From Jannaschia sp. Os4 (GTDB lineage: Bacteria > Pseudomonadota > Alphaproteobacteria > Rhodobacterales > Rhodobacteraceae), in the NCBI RefSeq assembly GCF_016820245.1, contig NZ_JAFCAR010000005.1, forward strand, positions 434,001 through 498,000: a DNA stretch of 64,000 bases. The letters are read 5' to 3'. The notes beneath the pieces were generated by a model. The model was not told where the DNA came from and did not search any database. It was given only the letters and a program-made list of their open reading frames with translations. Shown here one piece after another: positions 17,115 to 26,519 of the stretch (within the stretch, counting starts at the first letter, position 1; every line of letters starts with the position of its first letter). The position numbers and the translations under genes were made by a program.

Positions 17115-17572
17115 TCGGGCGCGGGCGGGCGCAGTTCGGAGACGAAGTCCTCGAAGTCGTCGGCGGCTTGGAAGTTCTTGTAGACGCTGGCGAAGCGCAC
17201 GTAGGCCACGGTGTCGATCCGCGCGAGGCTCTCCATCACGATCTCGCCGATGACGGAGGAGGGGACGTCCGTGTCGCCCATGCTCTCCAGCCGCCGCACG
17301 ATGCCGGAGATCATCTGGTCGATGCGCTCGGGCTCGACGGGGCGCTTCTGCATCGAGATGCGGATCGAGCGCTCCAGCTTGGGGCGGTCGAACTCCTCGC
17401 GGCGGCCGTTGGTCTTGATGACCACGAGGTCGCGCAGCTGCACCCGCTCGTAGGTGGTGAACCGCCCGCCGCAGGCGGGGCAGAGGCGGCGCCGCCGGAT
17501 CGCGACGTGGTCCTCGGCGGGGCGCGAGTCCTTCACTTGGCTGTCGACGTTTGAGCAGAAGGGGCAGCGCAT
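17111..17572 (-). CDS. nrdR: Transcriptional repressor NrdR
   Basis: A 153-residue regulator that represses ribonucleotide reductase genes in response to ATP/dATP. The N-terminal zinc ribbon is MRCPFC near residues 3-6 and [13 protein letters not shown] near 31; an ATP-cone follows, starting [21 protein letters not shown] near 50. Length and start match the family exactly. It overlaps ribD by four bases and is the first gene of that pair. No nrd genes with NrdR boxes are in the window. Confidence 0.96.
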   Translation of the reverse strand: MRCPFCSNVDSQVKDSRPAEDHVAIRRRRLCPACGGRFTTYERVQLRDLVVIKTNGRREEFDRPKLERSIRISMQKRPVEPERIDQMISGIVRRLESMGDTDVPSSVIGEIVMESLARIDTVAYVRFASVYKNFQAADDFEDFVSELRPPAPE

Positions 17573-17728
17573 CGGGTCCTCCGGGGGCGTCGTCCGGGCG
17601 GGCCGCGAGATGTTGGGGATCGTCGCAGCGGTGGCGTCGCGCGGACCATGCCCCCCCACCCGTGGGGGCGCAAGCCCGGCCCCCGCCGTTAACGTCCCCT
17701 TCAGGCCCGGCGTGGCAGGAGGGCGTCC

Positions 17729-18580
17729 ATGGACGGATCCCCGCCCCCTCCGCCGCCGCGCCCCGACCGGACGGACCGCGCCGCGCCCGACCCGGCGCGC
17801 GTCCGCCGCGCCGCGCGCGACCTCTCGGAGGGGATCGAGACGCGGGCGGAGCGGGTGCGACGGATCGGGCGGCTCGCGGATCTGGGGCGGCGCGTGATGC
17901 GGCGGGTGCACGTCGAGTCCGACGGCATGACCCACGCCGTCGCCGGGCTGGAGGGCGAGGCGCGCAGCATGGTCGGCGGGGCGATGGACCTGCGCGATGC
18001 GCTGATCGAGGTGGACGACGCCATCCGCGAGTTGCGGCGCGCGCGCGAGGCGTTCGTCGCGGACATCGAGGAGAGCGCCAAGACGGCCGGGGAGATGACG
18101 CGGACGGCGCGCGCGATGCGACTGCTGTCCTTCGGCGCGACGGTCGAGGCCGCGCGCGCGGGCGACGCGGCGGCGGGGTTCGCGGTCGTCGCCGCCCGGA
18201 TGCAGGAGATGAGCGCCGCATGCGAGGCGCGCGCGACCGAGTTCCAGGAGGCGAGCGCGCGCATCCGCCGCGACGTCGCGGCCTTCGGGCGGCGCGCGGG
18301 CGGCATGGGGGCGGAGATCTCCGCCCTGCCCGGCATGGCCGCGGGCCTGCGCGACGTGGCGGGCCGCATGGCGGACCGCTGCGCCGACGTGCAGGCGGAG
18401 CGCCGCCTCGTTGCGGGGCGGCTGCGCCAGATCGACGGCGCCATCGAGGAGGTCCGTCAGGAGATGGGCGAGATGCGCCGCCTCGGGCAGGGGGCGCAGG
18501 GAGCGGTGAAGGCCATCCTCGCCGCCTGCGGGCCGGAGGACGGGGACGGGATGCCGGGCGACGCCCCTCCGGACGCCTGA
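17729..18580 (+). CDS. Soluble methyl-accepting-chemotaxis-like protein
   Basis: A 283-residue protein with no signal peptide or transmembrane helix. After a Pro-rich N-terminus it is almost entirely heptad-patterned helix. Near residues 130-160 lies [31 protein letters not shown]-type sequence that matches the signalling hairpin of chemoreceptors (NATIEAARAGE...GFAVVA). The hairpin is modified ([15 protein letters not shown]), so contact with CheA/CheW may be weak or altered. No sensory domain is visible. It could be a cytoplasmic chemoreceptor remnant or a scaffold. Neighbouring genes give no context. Confidence 0.7.
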   Translation: MDGSPPPPPPRPDRTDRAAPDPARVRRAARDLSEGIETRAERVRRIGRLADLGRRVMRRVHVESDGMTHAVAGLEGEARSMVGGAMDLRDALIEVDDAIRELRRAREAFVADIEESAKTAGEMTRTARAMRLLSFGATVEAARAGDAAAGFAVVAARMQEMSAACEARATEFQEASARIRRDVAAFGRRAGGMGAEISALPGMAAGLRDVAGRMADRCADVQAERRLVAGRLRQIDGAIEEVRQEMGEMRRLGQGAQGAVKAILAACGPEDGDGMPGDAPPDA

Positions 18581-18583
18581 CCG

Positions 18584-18991
18584 TCAGCCGAAATGGGCCG
18601 CGATGGTGCGGGCATGGGGGCTGCGCCTGTGCTCCCAGAGATAGAGCCCCTGCCACGTGCCGAGCGCCATGCGCCCCGCCTCGACCGGGATCGAGAGGCT
18701 GACGGGCAGCAGCGCGGCGCGGATGTGCGCGGGCATGTCGTCCGGCCCCTCGTAGGTGTGGGTGAGCCACCGCATCGACGGATGGTCCCCCTCGGGGACG
18801 AGGCCCGCGAGGTAGGTCTGGAGGTCGGCGCGCACTTCCGGGTCGTGGTTCTCCTGCACCAGCAGGCTCGCGGAGGTGTGGCGCACGAAGAGCGTCAGCA
18901 GCCCGTCGCGCGGCGGCAGCCACGCCGCGACCTCGCGCGTGAACTCGGTGAGGCCGGGGCCGTCGGTGTGGATGGTGAAGGTGGCGTTCAC
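18584..18991 (-). CDS. YjbQ family protein
   Basis: A 135-residue protein of the YjbQ/UPF0047 family, which has a jelly-roll fold and some thiamine-phosphate-synthase-like activity in the E. coli member. The family signatures FVRHTSASLLVQENHDPEVR near residue 40 and GTWQGLYLWEHR near residue 112 are intact. The GTG start at 18991 overlaps the HlyU stop by four bases. A longer reading from 19138 adds residues that do not fit the family. Confidence 0.9.
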   Translation of the reverse strand: MNATFTIHTDGPGLTEFTREVAAWLPPRDGLLTLFVRHTSASLLVQENHDPEVRADLQTYLAGLVPEGDHPSMRWLTHTYEGPDDMPAHIRAALLPVSLSIPVEAGRMALGTWQGLYLWEHRRSPHARTIAAHFG

Positions 18992-19245
18992 CCGAACAGC
19001 CGGTCGCCCTGCTCGTCGATCATCTGCTTGGCCTTGGCGACGGAGGCTTCGGCGCATTGCTCGCGGTCGGCCATCGTGTCGGCGCGGATCATCCGGTGGG
19101 TGCGCCCGTCCTTCTCGATAGTGGCCGCGATGCGCCACTGGCCGTCGGCCTTCTGGGGGTCGGGCGTGATCGCGAAGCCCTCGTAGGCGATGGCGTCGGG
19201 GGCAGGGGGGGCACCCCCGCCGAAGATCCTCGACAGCCAGCTCAC
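18988..19245 (-). CDS. HlyU family protein
   Basis: An 85-residue protein beginning MSWLSRIFGGG and containing AYEGFAITPDPQKADGQWRIAATI and IRADTMADREQCAEASVAKAKQMIDEQG, the pattern of the alphaproteobacterial HlyU family. The name comes from a Vibrio haemolysin activator, but the alphaproteobacterial members lack a demonstrated role and no obvious DNA-binding helix is visible here. It lies just upstream of, and overlaps, yjbQ. Confidence 0.88.
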   Translation of the reverse strand: MSWLSRIFGGGAPPAPDAIAYEGFAITPDPQKADGQWRIAATIEKDGRTHRMIRADTMADREQCAEASVAKAKQMIDEQGDRLFG

Positions 19246-19258
19246 GACGCCGCGCCGT

Positions 19259-21247
19259 TCACTGGTCGAGGAAGCTGCGCAGCTTGCGCGACCGGCTCGG
19301 GTGCTTGAGCTTGCGCAGCGCCTTGGCCTCGATCTGCCGGATGCGCTCGCGCGTGACCGAGAACTGCTGGCCGACCTCCTCGAGCGTGTGGTCGGTGTTC
19401 ATGCCGATGCCGAAGCGCATCCGCAGCACGCGCTCCTCGCGCGGGGTCAGGGAGGCGAGGACGCGGGTCGTCGTCTCCTTGAGGTTCTCTTGAATGGCGG
19501 AGTCCAGCGGCAGGACGGCGTTCTTGTCCTCGATGAAGTCGCCGAGCTGGCTATCCTCCTCATCGCCGATGGGCGTCTCCAGCGAGATCGGCTCCTTGGC
19601 GATCTTCATCACCTTGCGGACCTTCTCGAGCGGCATCTGCAGCTTGGCGGCCAACTCCTCGGGCGTCGGCTCGCGGCCGATCTCGTGGAGCATCTGGCGG
19701 CCGGTGCGGACCAGCTTATTGATCGTCTCGATCATGTGGACCGGGATGCGGATCGTGCGCGCCTGGTCGGCAATGGAGCGGGTGATCGCTTGGCGGATCC
19801 ACCACGTCGCGTAGGTCGAGAACTTGTAGCCGCGGCGGTACTCGAACTTGTCGACGGCCTTCATCAGGCCGATGTTGCCTTCCTGAATGAGATCAAGGAA
19901 CTGCAGGCCGCGGTTCGTGTACTTCTTGGCGATGGAGATCACGAGGCGGAGGTTGGCCTCGACCATCTCCTTCTTGGCCTGCCGGGCCTCCTTCTCGCCC
20001 TTCTGGACCTGCTGCACGATGCGCCGGAACTCGGAGATGTCGACGCCGACATACTGGCCCACCTGGGCCATGTCGCCGCGCAGCTCCTCCAGCTTCTCGC
20101 GGGAGCGCTCCATCAGCATCTGCCAGCCGCGCCCGTCCTTGTCCGACATCTCGTCGAGCCACGTCGGATCCAGCTCGCGGCCGCGGTAGGCGTCCACGAA
20201 CTCGCGGCGGTTGATGCGCGCTTGGTCGGCCAGCTTCACGGTGGCGGAGTCGATCGACATGATCCGGCGGTTGATGCCGTAGAGCTGGTCGATCAGCGCC
20301 TCGATCCGGTTGTTGTGCAGGTGCAGCGAGTTCACCTGCTCCACGATCTCGGAGCGGAGCGACTGGTACTCCTCCTCGGCGCCCTTGGAGAAGCTGTCGT
20401 CCTCGTTGAGCGTGGCCGAGATGCGGAGGTCCTGCATGTCGGCGAGGCGGGCGTAGGCCTCGGCGATGTCGTCGAGCGTCTCGAGCACGCGGGGCTTGAG
20501 CGCGGCCTCCATCGCGGCGAGCGAGAGGTTCGCGCCGTCGTCCTCGTCCTCGTCGTCGTCCTTGGCGATGGGATTGCCGTCTGCGTCGAGCTCGGGCTTC
20601 GAGTCGGTGGCCTTGTTGTCGTTGGCCGGGGCGGCGGCGCCGACGACGGGGGTCGGCTCGTCCTCCTCCATCTGGCCGGAGAAGGTCGTCTCGAGGTCGA
20701 TCACGTCGCGCAGCAGGATCTCCTCGGCGAGGAGCTCGTCGCGCCAGATCGTGATCGCCTGGAAGGTCAGCGGGCTCTCGCAGAGCCCGAGGATCATCGT
20801 GTTGCGGCCCGCCTCGATCCGCTTGGCGATTGCGATCTCGCCCTCGCGCGAGAGCAGCTCGACGCTGCCCATCTCACGCAGGTACATGCGGACCGGGTCG
20901 TCGGTGCGGTCGAGCTTGGCGTTCGTCGCCTCCGTGGTGGCGACGTCCTTGCCCTTGGAGGCGTCGACGAGGGCGGTGGAGCCTTCGTCCTTCTTGTCGC
21001 CGTCCTCCTCGGCCTCCTCGTCCTCGACGATGTTGATGCCCATCTCGGACAGCATCGACATGACGTCCTCGATCTGCTCGGAGGACACCTGCTCGGGGGG
21101 GAGGACCGCATTGAGCTGGTCGTAGGTGATGTAGCCGCGGGCGCGGGCCTCGGCGATCATCTTCTTGACCGCGGCTTGGCTCATGTCGAGCGAGTGGGCG
21201 CCGTCCTGATCGTCGCGCCGATCCTCGGTCGTGTCCTTGGCTGCCAT
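19259..21247 (-). CDS. rpoD: RNA polymerase primary sigma factor RpoD
   Basis: A 662-residue housekeeping sigma-70 factor. The N-terminal region 1.1 ([21 protein letters not shown]) is followed by an acidic linker, and [22 protein letters not shown] is region 1.2. Region 2.4 is [24 protein letters not shown], and region 4.2 near the C-terminus is [23 protein letters not shown]. The start at 21247 is supported by AGGAG seven bases upstream; an upstream in-frame ATG at 21331 would add an unconserved extension. It lies downstream of dnaG, as in the macromolecular-synthesis operon, without rpsU. Confidence 0.97.
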   Translation of the reverse strand: MAAKDTTEDRRDDQDGAHSLDMSQAAVKKMIAEARARGYITYDQLNAVLPPEQVSSEQIEDVMSMLSEMGINIVEDEEAEEDGDKKDEGSTALVDASKGKDVATTEATNAKLDRTDDPVRMYLREMGSVELLSREGEIAIAKRIEAGRNTMILGLCESPLTFQAITIWRDELLAEEILLRDVIDLETTFSGQMEEDEPTPVVGAAAPANDNKATDSKPELDADGNPIAKDDDEDEDDGANLSLAAMEAALKPRVLETLDDIAEAYARLADMQDLRISATLNEDDSFSKGAEEEYQSLRSEIVEQVNSLHLHNNRIEALIDQLYGINRRIMSIDSATVKLADQARINRREFVDAYRGRELDPTWLDEMSDKDGRGWQMLMERSREKLEELRGDMAQVGQYVGVDISEFRRIVQQVQKGEKEARQAKKEMVEANLRLVISIAKKYTNRGLQFLDLIQEGNIGLMKAVDKFEYRRGYKFSTYATWWIRQAITRSIADQARTIRIPVHMIETINKLVRTGRQMLHEIGREPTPEELAAKLQMPLEKVRKVMKIAKEPISLETPIGDEEDSQLGDFIEDKNAVLPLDSAIQENLKETTTRVLASLTPREERVLRMRFGIGMNTDHTLEEVGQQFSVTRERIRQIEAKALRKLKHPSRSRKLRSFLDQ

Positions 21248-21337
21248 GCGTCGCTCCTGTCCGGCGGGGGCGTCGATTCGCTCGATCGGTCGTTCCGGCG
21301 AATCGTTACCCCGAATCACTTGGGGCCACACCCCGAA

Positions 21338-23311
21338 TCACGTCTTCGACCGCAGCACCGTTGCCGCGAGGTCGCTTAGCCGGCGCGCCGCCTCGGCCTC
21401 CGCCTCGGCGGTGGCGCCCGTCTCGTCGCGCGCGCCCCGCTCCGCCTGCGCCCGCCGCCGCGCCGCTTGCGCGAGGCGGTAGGTCAGGGACTCGTCGGCG
21501 CCATCGGAGAAATCCTCGATGGCCTCGCGCAGTTCCGCCTCCTCCCCCCGCCGCGCGGCCAGCCGCTCCAGCGCGTCGCGCAGGCAGGGGCGGGCGGCCT
21601 CGGCATCGCCCCGCGTCACCGGGGAGAGGCGCACATGGGCGGGTGTCAGCACCCCTTCAAGGGTGGCGCTGAAAACGCGCCGTTCAAGCGCGGCGCGCAC
21701 CTCCGCGCGGTCCTCCACCGGATCGACGTCGAGCAGGGCGGCCGCGAGATCCATGTGGCCCGCCCCGCGCCAGTCCACGGTCTCCAGCGCGTCCGCGAAC
21801 TCCTCCAGCAGGGTCGGGTGAAGCAGGTAGGCGGCCAGCGCCACCTGCTCGAGCAGGATGTCGGGCGCGGGCGTGCCCGCCTGCGCGGCGGCGCGCGCGG
21901 CGGCGGAGGGGCCGGCGGGCGCCTTGGGCCGACCGGGCTGCCAGTCCCGCCGGGGCTGCCACTCGCGCCGGTCGTCCCGCGGGCCGCCGAAGTCGCGCTC
22001 GTCCCGGCGGGGCGGGGGGGCGGCGTCCTCGTAGCCGGGGCCGTAGAGGTCGGCGCGCAGGCGCTTCACCTCGGCGCCGTAGAGGCGGCGCAGCTGCGGG
22101 TCGCCGATGCGGCCCACCATCTCGCGCAGCTCCCGGTCGAGCATCGCGCGGCGCTCGGGGCTGTCGATCACCTTGCCCTCGATCGCGCGGTCCCACAGCA
22201 CGGCGAGCATGGACCGCGCCCCGTCCAGGACGGCCTCCATCGCGCCGCGGCCCTGCGCGCGGATCAGGTCGTCGGGATCGAGGCCCTCGGGCAGGATGGC
22301 GAAGCGCAGCGACTGGCCCGCCTCCATGATCGGCAGGGCGAGGTCGGCGGTGCGAAGCGCGGCGCGCAGCCCCGCCGCGTCGCCGTCGAGGGCGACGACC
22401 GGCTCGGGGGTGACACGCCACGCGAGGCGGAGCTGCGTCTCGGTGACGGCCGTGCCGAGGGGCGCGACGGCGGCCTCGAACCCGGCCTGCGACAGGGCGA
22501 TGACGTCCATGTAGCCCTCGGCGATCACGAGGCGTCCGCCCTTGCCCGCCGCCGTGCGCGCGGGCGCGAGGTTGTAGAGGTTCGCGCCCTTGTCGAAGAG
22601 CGGCGTGTCCGGCGAGTTCAGGTATTTCGGCCCGTACTCCGTCATCGCCCGCCCGCCGAACGCGATGCAGCGCCCGCGCGCGTCGCGGATCGGGAACATG
22701 ATGCGGTTGCGGAACTTGTCGCGGCGCCCGCCCTCGTACTCGGCGTCGAGGCCGACCTCGGAGATGGCGTCCGCCGAATGGCCCGCGTTGACGAGGTGGT
22801 CCGACAGCGCCGTGGGGTGGTTGGGGGCGAAGCCGAGCTCGAACCGCTCCACCGTCTCGGGCGACAGGCCCCGGCGCTGGAGCGTGGCGCGGGCCTCGCG
22901 GGCGGCGTTCGTGGAGAGCTGGTTGCGGAACCAGCGGGCCGCCTCCTCGGTCACCTCGATCAGCTTGGTCTTGCGGTCCGCCACCTCGGCGGCGCGGGGG
23001 TCGCGGGCGGGCATGGTCATGCCGGCCTCCCCGGCGAGCAACTCCACCGCCTCCATGAACTGGAGGTTCTCGGTCTCCATCACGAAGCCGAAGAGGTTGC
23101 CCTTCGCCTGGCAGCCGAAGCAGTAGTAGAACCCCTTCCGGTCATCGACGTGGAAGCTGGCCGTCTTCTCCTGGTGGAAGGGGCAGGGCGCCCACCAGTC
23201 GCCCTTGCCTTGGTTCGACTTCCGGAGGTCCCACGTGACCTTGCGCCCGACCACTTGGCTGAGGGACAGCCGCGTGCGGATCTCGTCGAGGAAGCTGTCG
23301 GGCAGGCGCAT
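21338..23311 (-). CDS. dnaG: DNA primase DnaG
   Basis: A 657-residue primase that lays RNA primers at the replication fork. The CHC2-type zinc finger is present as CPFHQEKTASFHV with KGFYYCFGCQAKGN near residues 40-70. The catalytic TOPRIM part shows LVIAEGYMDVIALSQAGFEAAVAPLGTA near residue 265 and ALDGDAAG near 308. The C-terminal helicase-binding part begins after a Pro/Arg/Asp-rich linker near 430. Length is normal for Alphaproteobacteria. It precedes rpoD by about 90 bases. Confidence 0.96.
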   Translation of the reverse strand: MRLPDSFLDEIRTRLSLSQVVGRKVTWDLRKSNQGKGDWWAPCPFHQEKTASFHVDDRKGFYYCFGCQAKGNLFGFVMETENLQFMEAVELLAGEAGMTMPARDPRAAEVADRKTKLIEVTEEAARWFRNQLSTNAAREARATLQRRGLSPETVERFELGFAPNHPTALSDHLVNAGHSADAISEVGLDAEYEGGRRDKFRNRIMFPIRDARGRCIAFGGRAMTEYGPKYLNSPDTPLFDKGANLYNLAPARTAAGKGGRLVIAEGYMDVIALSQAGFEAAVAPLGTAVTETQLRLAWRVTPEPVVALDGDAAGLRAALRTADLALPIMEAGQSLRFAILPEGLDPDDLIRAQGRGAMEAVLDGARSMLAVLWDRAIEGKVIDSPERRAMLDRELREMVGRIGDPQLRRLYGAEVKRLRADLYGPGYEDAAPPPRRDERDFGGPRDDRREWQPRRDWQPGRPKAPAGPSAAARAAAQAGTPAPDILLEQVALAAYLLHPTLLEEFADALETVDWRGAGHMDLAAALLDVDPVEDRAEVRAALERRVFSATLEGVLTPAHVRLSPVTRGDAEAARPCLRDALERLAARRGEEAELREAIEDFSDGADESLTYRLAQAARRRAQAERGARDETGATAEAEAEAARRLSDLAATVLRSKT

Positions 23312-23327
23312 CTTCCGTATGTCGTGT

Positions 23328-23355
23328 CGGCCCCGCCGAGAGTCCAGCGGGGCCG
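23328..23355. terminator. Hairpin after tadG, before dnaG
   Basis: A 9-base-pair perfect stem (23328-23336 with 23347-23355) with a 10-base loop. It lies 25 bases beyond the tadG stop and 17 bases upstream of the dnaG start, so it can end the tad transcript. There is no T-run. Confidence 0.45.
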
Positions 23356-23379
23356 CGCGTCACTTCGGTGCGCCGGGGG

Positions 23380-25065
23380 TCACTGCCGCAGGCCGAGCCG
23401 CGTGATCGACAGCGCGATGTTGGCGAAGCGGTCGGTCAGCTCCTTCCCCACCGCCGTGTAGTAGTGCGACGTGGAGGAGGCGCAGCCCTCGAGGATGCCG
23501 GCCGTGGCCGTCGGCGCCTCGAAGCCCACCGTGTAGATCGTCACGCCCGCGTTCTTCATCGCCGAGCAGATGCCGGAGTAGAAGTTGTTCGTGGTCGAGG
23601 CGTCCAACCCCTCCTCGGGGTAGTAGTAGGGGCGCCGCTGGCTCCACCACGGCTGGTAGCTCCCGCCGGTCAGCATCTCGGTGGCGATGTAGCCGGCCCC
23701 GAACCGGGCGTAGAGCTGCTCGTAGGTCAGCTCGCGGGCGAGGGCGCCGCCCACGGGCTGGGACCGCCACACCTTGGCCTGCACGTCCCAGTAGGGGTTC
23801 CACCCGCGGTCCGCGCGGTACTGGAAGTAGAAGCTGTACTGGGGCGAGCCGGCGTCGCCGTAGTCGTCGCCGCCGTCGATGGCGGACGTGTAGCCGATGC
23901 CGGGCCACGTGTCGTGGTGGACGTAGGCGTTCGACCCGACGTTGCCCTTCCAGTCGGCGCGCATGTCGACCTCGATGTTGTTGCTGCCGTCGGTCATGAG
24001 CAGCAGGAACTTCTCGGTCCCGTCGGTGCCGTAGTCGTAGGGGCGCCCCTCGTGGTCGTCGGAGACGACGTTGGCGTCGATGAGATGGTCGACCACGTCC
24101 TGCGACCAAGGGTCGAGCATCACGGCCCCCCACTTCAGGCCGAGGTGGATGGCGGTCCAGCCGTCCGGGTAGAGGGACGCGATGCGGGCCTTCAGGGCGG
24201 CCGCGTCGTTCGTCCACGGCAGGATCGCGCGCGCGTCGTCCACGTCGCATTCCGGGTTGGGCAGGACGCCGGGGGTCTCGCTGTTGGTGGACCACATGTC
24301 GAAATGGGCGACGCGCTCGATCGCGTGGCGGGCGATCCCGACCGCCGGATCGGACGGGCCGGGGAGGCCGGTCATCGCGTAGATCGACGGCTGGTTGCCG
24401 AAGCGGGCGCAGCTGCTGCGGTCGTGGCTGTCGTCGAGGCGGATCGGGCCGTCCAGCGTGTCCCCGAGGTTCACCATCGAGTGGTATGGCACGATCGACA
24501 TCGTCAGCTCGATCGACTCGTTGTCGGACATGATGTCGACGAACTTGTCGGCCGCCTCGCGCAGGTTCTCGATCCGGTTGTTGTCGCCCATGGACCCGGA
24601 CACGTCGAGGACGAGCGCGATCTCGACCTTGCGCTTCTCGTCCTCGGCCTTGGCGCGCCCCGGCACCGACAGGTCGTCGATCCCGAGGAGCGGGAGGAAA
24701 AGGGTGTCGACCTCCCGCGTGGTGCGCGCGGTGACCCGGCGAAGCGTGAGGTCGTCGGAGGGGCCCTCCTCGTGGACCTCGATCTCCACGTCGTCGCGGG
24801 AGAAGCCGGCCGCCTCGACATAGGTGAGCACGACCGTCTCGGGATCCTCGGTCTGGATTAGCGAGGACGCCGCGAGCACGCCGCGGTCGAGCGCGCCCTG
24901 CAGCTCGGCGCGCTCCTCCTCGTGGCGGAGCGTGTCGATCGCGATGCCCGCCGTCATCAGCATGAGCACGAAGACCATGACCGAGAAGATCGACATGGCC
25001 CCCGCCTCGTCGCGGGCGAAGGCGGCGGGTCGGAGAACGGTGGGGATGATGCGATGCGTCTTCAC
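23380..25065 (-). CDS. TadG-like protein with von Willebrand A domain
   Basis: A 561-residue envelope protein. An N-terminal hydrophobic segment (SIFSVMVFVLMLMTAGIAID, near residue 25) is the TadG/TadE-like membrane anchor. A von Willebrand A domain starts near residue 150 with VLDVSGSMGDNN, an intact metal-binding DxSxS motif, and continues through MTDGSNNIEV near 350 and VTIYTVGFEAPTATAG near 520. A large Tyr/Trp-rich insert lies between. TadG proteins are accessory to tight-adherence (Flp) pilus systems. The GTG at 25065 was chosen because it follows GGAG and precedes the anchor. It is third in a three-gene tad set. Confidence 0.88.
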   Translation of the reverse strand: MKTHRIIPTVLRPAAFARDEAGAMSIFSVMVFVLMLMTAGIAIDTLRHEEERAELQGALDRGVLAASSLIQTEDPETVVLTYVEAAGFSRDDVEIEVHEEGPSDDLTLRRVTARTTREVDTLFLPLLGIDDLSVPGRAKAEDEKRKVEIALVLDVSGSMGDNNRIENLREAADKFVDIMSDNESIELTMSIVPYHSMVNLGDTLDGPIRLDDSHDRSSCARFGNQPSIYAMTGLPGPSDPAVGIARHAIERVAHFDMWSTNSETPGVLPNPECDVDDARAILPWTNDAAALKARIASLYPDGWTAIHLGLKWGAVMLDPWSQDVVDHLIDANVVSDDHEGRPYDYGTDGTEKFLLLMTDGSNNIEVDMRADWKGNVGSNAYVHHDTWPGIGYTSAIDGGDDYGDAGSPQYSFYFQYRADRGWNPYWDVQAKVWRSQPVGGALARELTYEQLYARFGAGYIATEMLTGGSYQPWWSQRRPYYYPEEGLDASTTNNFYSGICSAMKNAGVTIYTVGFEAPTATAGILEGCASSTSHYYTAVGKELTDRFANIALSITRLGLRQ

Positions 25066-25079
25066 GGCGTCGGCTCCGG

Positions 25080-25715
25080 TCAGTTGGTCTCTGCGGGCTC
25101 GGGATCGGGATCCTCGCGGTAGGCCGCGTTGATGTCCGGGTTGTCGTAGCGGACCTCCCGCGCGACCCCGTCGTCGAAGTTCAGGCGCCCGGCGAAGCGG
25201 GTCCGCGTGATGGTGCTGCTCTTGATGATGCGGTTCGGCAGCCCGACGTTGAACGGCGGGCGATAGCGGGTGTACGTCTCCACCATCACGACGCGCTCGC
25301 TCGGGCGGATGTTCGGCAGGTCGTCCTGCACGCGGTCGATGTAGGCGTCGGTGAGGTTCGGGTTGCCGCCGGTGGTCTTGGACCAGACGATCGAGAACCC
25401 GTCGTCCTCGTCCTTGCGGAACTCGGACACCCGCATCCACGAGTCCTCGCCGGTCGAGGTGATGTACCCGAACACGCTGCGCAGGCCCTCGATGTCGTTG
25501 ACGTCGATGTCCGTCTGCCGCGACAGCAGGTCGCCGATGGCGTAGCCCGCCTTGGTCAGCTGGGCCTGCTTCCGGTAGGCGTCGAAGTAGGTGAAGGTCT
25601 GCAGGTAGACGAAGGCGAGGAACGGCAGCACGATCGCCGTCTCCATCGAGATGGACGCGCGCTCCTCGGCGCAGAAGTCCGCGCGGGCGGACCGGATCCG
25701 GTCGAACGGCCACAT
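25080..25715 (-). CDS. TadE-like pseudopilin, second copy
   Basis: A 211-residue protein with a TadE-like start: CAEERASISMETAIVLPFLAFVYLQTFTYFDAY near residue 15, in which an acidic residue precedes the hydrophobic helix. The rest is a soluble domain rich in acidic and aromatic residues, ending in a Glu/Pro tail. TadE/TadF proteins are pseudopilins of the tight-adherence secretion apparatus. Start overlaps the stop of the upstream tadE copy by one base (TGATG), so the pair is translationally coupled. Confidence 0.82.
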   Translation of the reverse strand: MWPFDRIRSARADFCAEERASISMETAIVLPFLAFVYLQTFTYFDAYRKQAQLTKAGYAIGDLLSRQTDIDVNDIEGLRSVFGYITSTGEDSWMRVSEFRKDEDDGFSIVWSKTTGGNPNLTDAYIDRVQDDLPNIRPSERVVMVETYTRYRPPFNVGLPNRIIKSSTITRTRFAGRLNFDDGVAREVRYDNPDINAAYREDPDPEPAETN

Positions 25716-26413
25716 CACAGGGTCACCTCCATCGACGCCTCGGCCGCGCCCGTGGCGGGCGCCGTGGAGGTGCCCGTCGCCGAGGGCGTGTCCTCCGGCT
25801 CGCGGACGAAGACGGTCGAGGCCAGCATCCGCAGCGTGTCCGTGTCCGGCACGCCGTCGCCGTCGGTGTCCTCGTTGCCCGCCACGAGCCGCTCCCCGAG
25901 GCCCGTGCCGGGGAAGAACGTGTCGACAAGGTAGCACGCGCGCAGCAGCACCATCTCCTCGTCGGTGTCGTTGTCCCACTGGGTCGTCGGCGTCACGCCG
26001 GTGAAGTCGTCGACGCACTGCTGGTCCGCGGCGGGGAGGTTGTAGGTGCTGCGGTCGATCTCGGTCATCTCGAGCACCAGCCGGTCCTGGCAGTCCGCGA
26101 GGATGCGCGCGTTGCGGCAGATGCGCTGGGCCACGACCTCCCGGCTCCAGTTGGCGCCGGTGGTGATGCGCATCTCGCGCGCGGTGATGTCGAGCGAGCG
26201 TTCGAGCATCATGTGGCGCACGGCCAGCATGGACGCCTCGAAGCTGCTGAAGAACAGCGTCATGAAGACGGGGAAGACGATGACGAACTCGACCGACGCG
26301 CCGCCGCCCTCGGGGCGGAGCGCGCGGCGCAGCCGGTCGCGGAGGCGCGGACGGCGGCCCTCCGGCGCGGCGTCGGTCGCACGAGGGGCGGGGTGTGGGA
26401 CTCGGATCGGCAT
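25715..26413 (-). CDS. TadE-like pseudopilin, first copy
   Basis: A 232-residue protein. Residues 1-35 are basic and polar; GGASVEFVIVFPVFMTLFFSSFEASM near residue 38 is the TadE signature, with Glu inside the processed helix. The body contains four Cys residues that may form disulfides in the periplasm, and the tail is Thr/Pro/Ala-rich. The ATG at 26413 is preferred to one at 26485 because it keeps the basic head short, as in other TadE proteins. It is the first of the three-gene tadE-tadE-tadG set, which could serve the mini-pilins at 369-2081, although they are 23 kb away. Confidence 0.82.
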   Translation of the reverse strand: MPIRVPHPAPRATDAAPEGRRPRLRDRLRRALRPEGGGASVEFVIVFPVFMTLFFSSFEASMLAVRHMMLERSLDITAREMRITTGANWSREVVAQRICRNARILADCQDRLVLEMTEIDRSTYNLPAADQQCVDDFTGVTPTTQWDNDTDEEMVLLRACYLVDTFFPGTGLGERLVAGNEDTDGDGVPDTDTLRMLASTVFVREPEDTPSATGTSTAPATGAAEASMEVTL

Positions 26414-26519
26414 GGGAGCGGTGTGACGCCGCCCCGTGGCGACATCGCTCCTGGAATGGGGCCATTGCGGGACGTTTCCGGACACCGTGGGGACGATGCC
26501 CCGCCGCGCGTCCCGATCG

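Noticed and set aside
19190-21379. A 729-codon plus-strand frame opposite rpoD
   Set aside because: It is the shadow of rpoD in GC-rich DNA; the translation is low-complexity Leu/Val/Asp/His with no domain.
21467-23461. A 664-codon plus-strand frame opposite dnaG
   Set aside because: Antisense shadow of dnaG with no recognisable motif.
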